From assembly GCA_030692515.1 (NCBI GenBank), contig JAUXZS010000029.1:62001-126000 (forward strand): a DNA stretch of 64,000 nt. Reading direction: 5' to 3'. Numbering within the stretch: position 1 is the first letter of the stretch; each line of letters begins with the position of its first letter. A program made the position numbers and the translations under genes. The notes below the pieces were generated by a model that was not told the DNA's origin, did not search any database, and saw only the letters and a list, made by a program, of their open reading frames with translations. Of the stretch, positions 62,553 to 64,000 are shown in pieces. The stretch is from Bacteroidota bacterium (lineage in GTDB: Bacteria > Bacteroidota > Bacteroidia > B-17B0 > Aurantibacillaceae).

Positions 62553-64000
62553 TTACCTAGAGTAAACCGGTAATCTTCCATGAGTTGCTGGAATCTTAAG
62601 GTTTTCAGCCTTTTTCTCGATAACATCTACCAATTTATCTAACTCAACTATTGAAGCATAAACAGTGCTAAACTCTGTTTTTGTATTAGCATATTTATCT
62701 AACATGGTTTGCGTTGGACCCATTGATTGACTCCAGCTTCCTCCTACAACTCCCTCAACCGAGCCAATTAAACCCGGCAATGTCTCAAATTCACGTTTTG
62801 CAAGACTTCTATCTCCATTTAAAACCAAATCAATTTGTTTTTCCTTTGCTTCAAATGTATTAATATCCACTAAAAGACTTACCGCATTTACATTCCCGTT
62901 TAACGCGCCTTTTTTAATAAACTTTATTCTTTCTTTTAAGTGATCAAAATAATCAGAGGTTCCTAAAACAACTCTTCTAAATTCACCTATTTCCTTATTG
63001 AATGCAAGTAGCTTTTGTTGATCCGGCAATGGCAAAGTGGATTGATTTAAAGTAGAAATTGTAAAAGCAGTTTTTTCGACTAAATTTTCTACCGCTCCAT
63101 TATACACCTTATCTAATTTAATAAAATATTTTCCGGGTATTGCAACCGGCCCTTCATCCGCAGAATAATATGGATTTGATTCATCATGAGTATTAAAATT
63201 AATTGGCGATGTAACATCATAACGACCATTCCAAGTAAAACGAGATAAACCTTTTTTTGCAGGCAAATTAATTTTACGCACATCATTACCTTGCTCATCT
63301 GTAATTGTTGCTAAAACATAAGCCGCATCTTCATTATCCTCTAAACGAATACTATCTGCCGTTGGATAAAAAACATCTTTATTATTTTTGATATTCTCTT
63401 TTTCCTTATCGGTTCTTTTTTCTTTTAAAGTTTTATAATCGTCTTTAATATAATAAGAAATAGTTGCGCCTATAGGAGGATTTGGTGCAGTAAAAAAAGA
63501 TTCTCCTTGAAAAGATTTTCCTTTATGTCCGTATGGCGTAGATTGAAAAAACACCAAGCCATTTTTAATTGGAAAAATAACAGCCGACTTTTTCAAATCA
63601 TCTGCTTTAATATTTTGCAGCAATGTATAATCATCCAAAACAAAAAAGCCTCTTCCAAAAGACGCCAACACAATAGCATTTTCATCTTTTTGAATAGCAA
63701 TATCTTTAATGCAAACTGCCTCGGGTAAACCAGCAGTTAATTCAACCCAATTTTTACCGGCATCTAAACTAAAATAAAATCCAAACTCGGTACCACAAAA
63801 AATAAGCTCTGGATTTTTATGGTCTTCTGCGATACTATAAACCGCCGCGCTTACAGGAAGTGTTGTGCTAATGTTTGTCCATGTTTTTCCTTTATCGTTA
63901 CTTTTAATTAAATAAGGTTTAAAGTCTCCTTGTCTGTGATTATTAAAAACGGCATACACCACATTTTCATTATGCTCCGACGCTAATAAATAATTCACCA
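62553..64000 (-). CDS. Sortilin/VPS10-like repeat protein, 3' part (5' end outside window)
   Basis: The frame is open to the window edge, so 482 or more C-terminal residues are seen. The N-terminal half has BNR/Asp-box repeats (SNDKGKTW, SLDAGKNW) and GTEFGFYFSLD, FGRGFFVLDDY: the VPS10/sortilin-type propeller. A proline-poor beta/helical segment follows (TRFTWNGRYD-like LSRFTWNGRYDVTSP), and a C-terminal helical bundle to the end (LPVYSR). Family members in Bacteroidota are secreted and their activities are largely unknown. Confidence 0.75.
   Translation of the reverse strand, partial: VNYLLASEHNENVVYAVFNNHRQGDFKPYLIKSNDKGKTWTNISTTLPVSAAVYSIAEDHKNPELIFCGTEFGFYFSLDAGKNWVELTAGLPEAVCIKDIAIQKDENAIVLASFGRGFFVLDDYTLLQNIKADDLKKSAVIFPIKNGLVFFQSTPYGHKGKSFQGESFFTAPNPPIGATISYYIKDDYKTLKEKRTDKEKENIKNNKDVFYPTADSIRLEDNEDAAYVLATITDEQGNDVRKINLPAKKGLSRFTWNGRYDVTSPINFNTHDESNPYYSADEGPVAIPGKYFIKLDKVYNGAVENLVEKTAFTISTLNQSTLPLPDQQKLLAFNKEIGEFRRVVLGTSDYFDHLKERIKFIKKGALNGNVNAVSLLVDINTFEAKEKQIDLVLNGDRSLAKREFETLPGLIGSVEGVVGGSWSQSMGPTQTMLDKYANTKTEFSTVYASIVELDKLVDVIEKKAENLKIPATHGRLPVYSR

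Overview
The window comes from an AT-rich genome of the phylum Bacteroidota. Four things support this: a type IX secretion (T9SS) C-terminal domain on the first gene, Bacteroidota-type promoters (TTTG / TAnnTTTG), a DUF5683 protein, and a PID-CTERM/exosortase cassette next to a polysaccharide locus. I cannot assign a class or genus. I found no tRNA, rRNA, CRISPR array or transposase, and no gene-free stretch longer than 300 bases.

Layout. 1-4793: the 3' end of a secreted T9SS protein, a PadR/PspC regulator-membrane pair, a small exported protein and a TerC-family membrane protein. 4806-36522 (minus strand): 29 tightly packed, often overlapping genes for a surface polysaccharide, starting with a NusG-like UpxY antiterminator and the ABC exporter wzm/wzt. 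A winged-helix regulator and a Wzc-type tyrosine autokinase lie just upstream (36610-39670). 39754-40988 (plus strand): a three-gene exosortase cassette that overlaps glyA. 42341-64000: mostly housekeeping genes, including a nucleoside transporter, PAP2 phosphatase, biotin genes bioB-F-D-A, lolD, an SLC13 transporter, BrkB, DUF5683, dapB, a Rieske protein, a LolC/E-type permease, rbfA, an MsbA-type exporter, an OmpA-family protein, rsmI, corA, rpmI-rplT, and the 3' end of a sortilin-like repeat protein.

How the polysaccharide genes fit together. UpxY probably lets RNA polymerase read through a cluster of about 31.7 kb. Sugar-nucleotide genes include a WecB/WbpI-type 2-epimerase, three SDR epimerases, a DegT aminotransferase, and a kinase / SIS isomerase / nucleotidyltransferase set resembling heptose activation. 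Six glycosyltransferases would build the chain and Wzm/Wzt would export it. The cluster is unusually rich in decoration enzymes. There are four separate glutamine-dependent nitrogen-transfer systems: two AsnB-type, one HisH/HisF2/PseA trio, and one PseA-type enzyme fused to its own glutaminase domain. There are also a formyltransferase, a methyltransferase and two MBOAT + SGNH acylation pairs.

The most notable items are the two alternative ammonia-delivery designs for sugar amidotransferases in one operon, the compact exosortase cassette facing the wzc-like gene, and a regulator with a degenerate nucleotidyltransferase domain whose start codon sits beside a perfect inverted repeat. All functions are inferred from sequence patterns recognised by eye; no database search was run.
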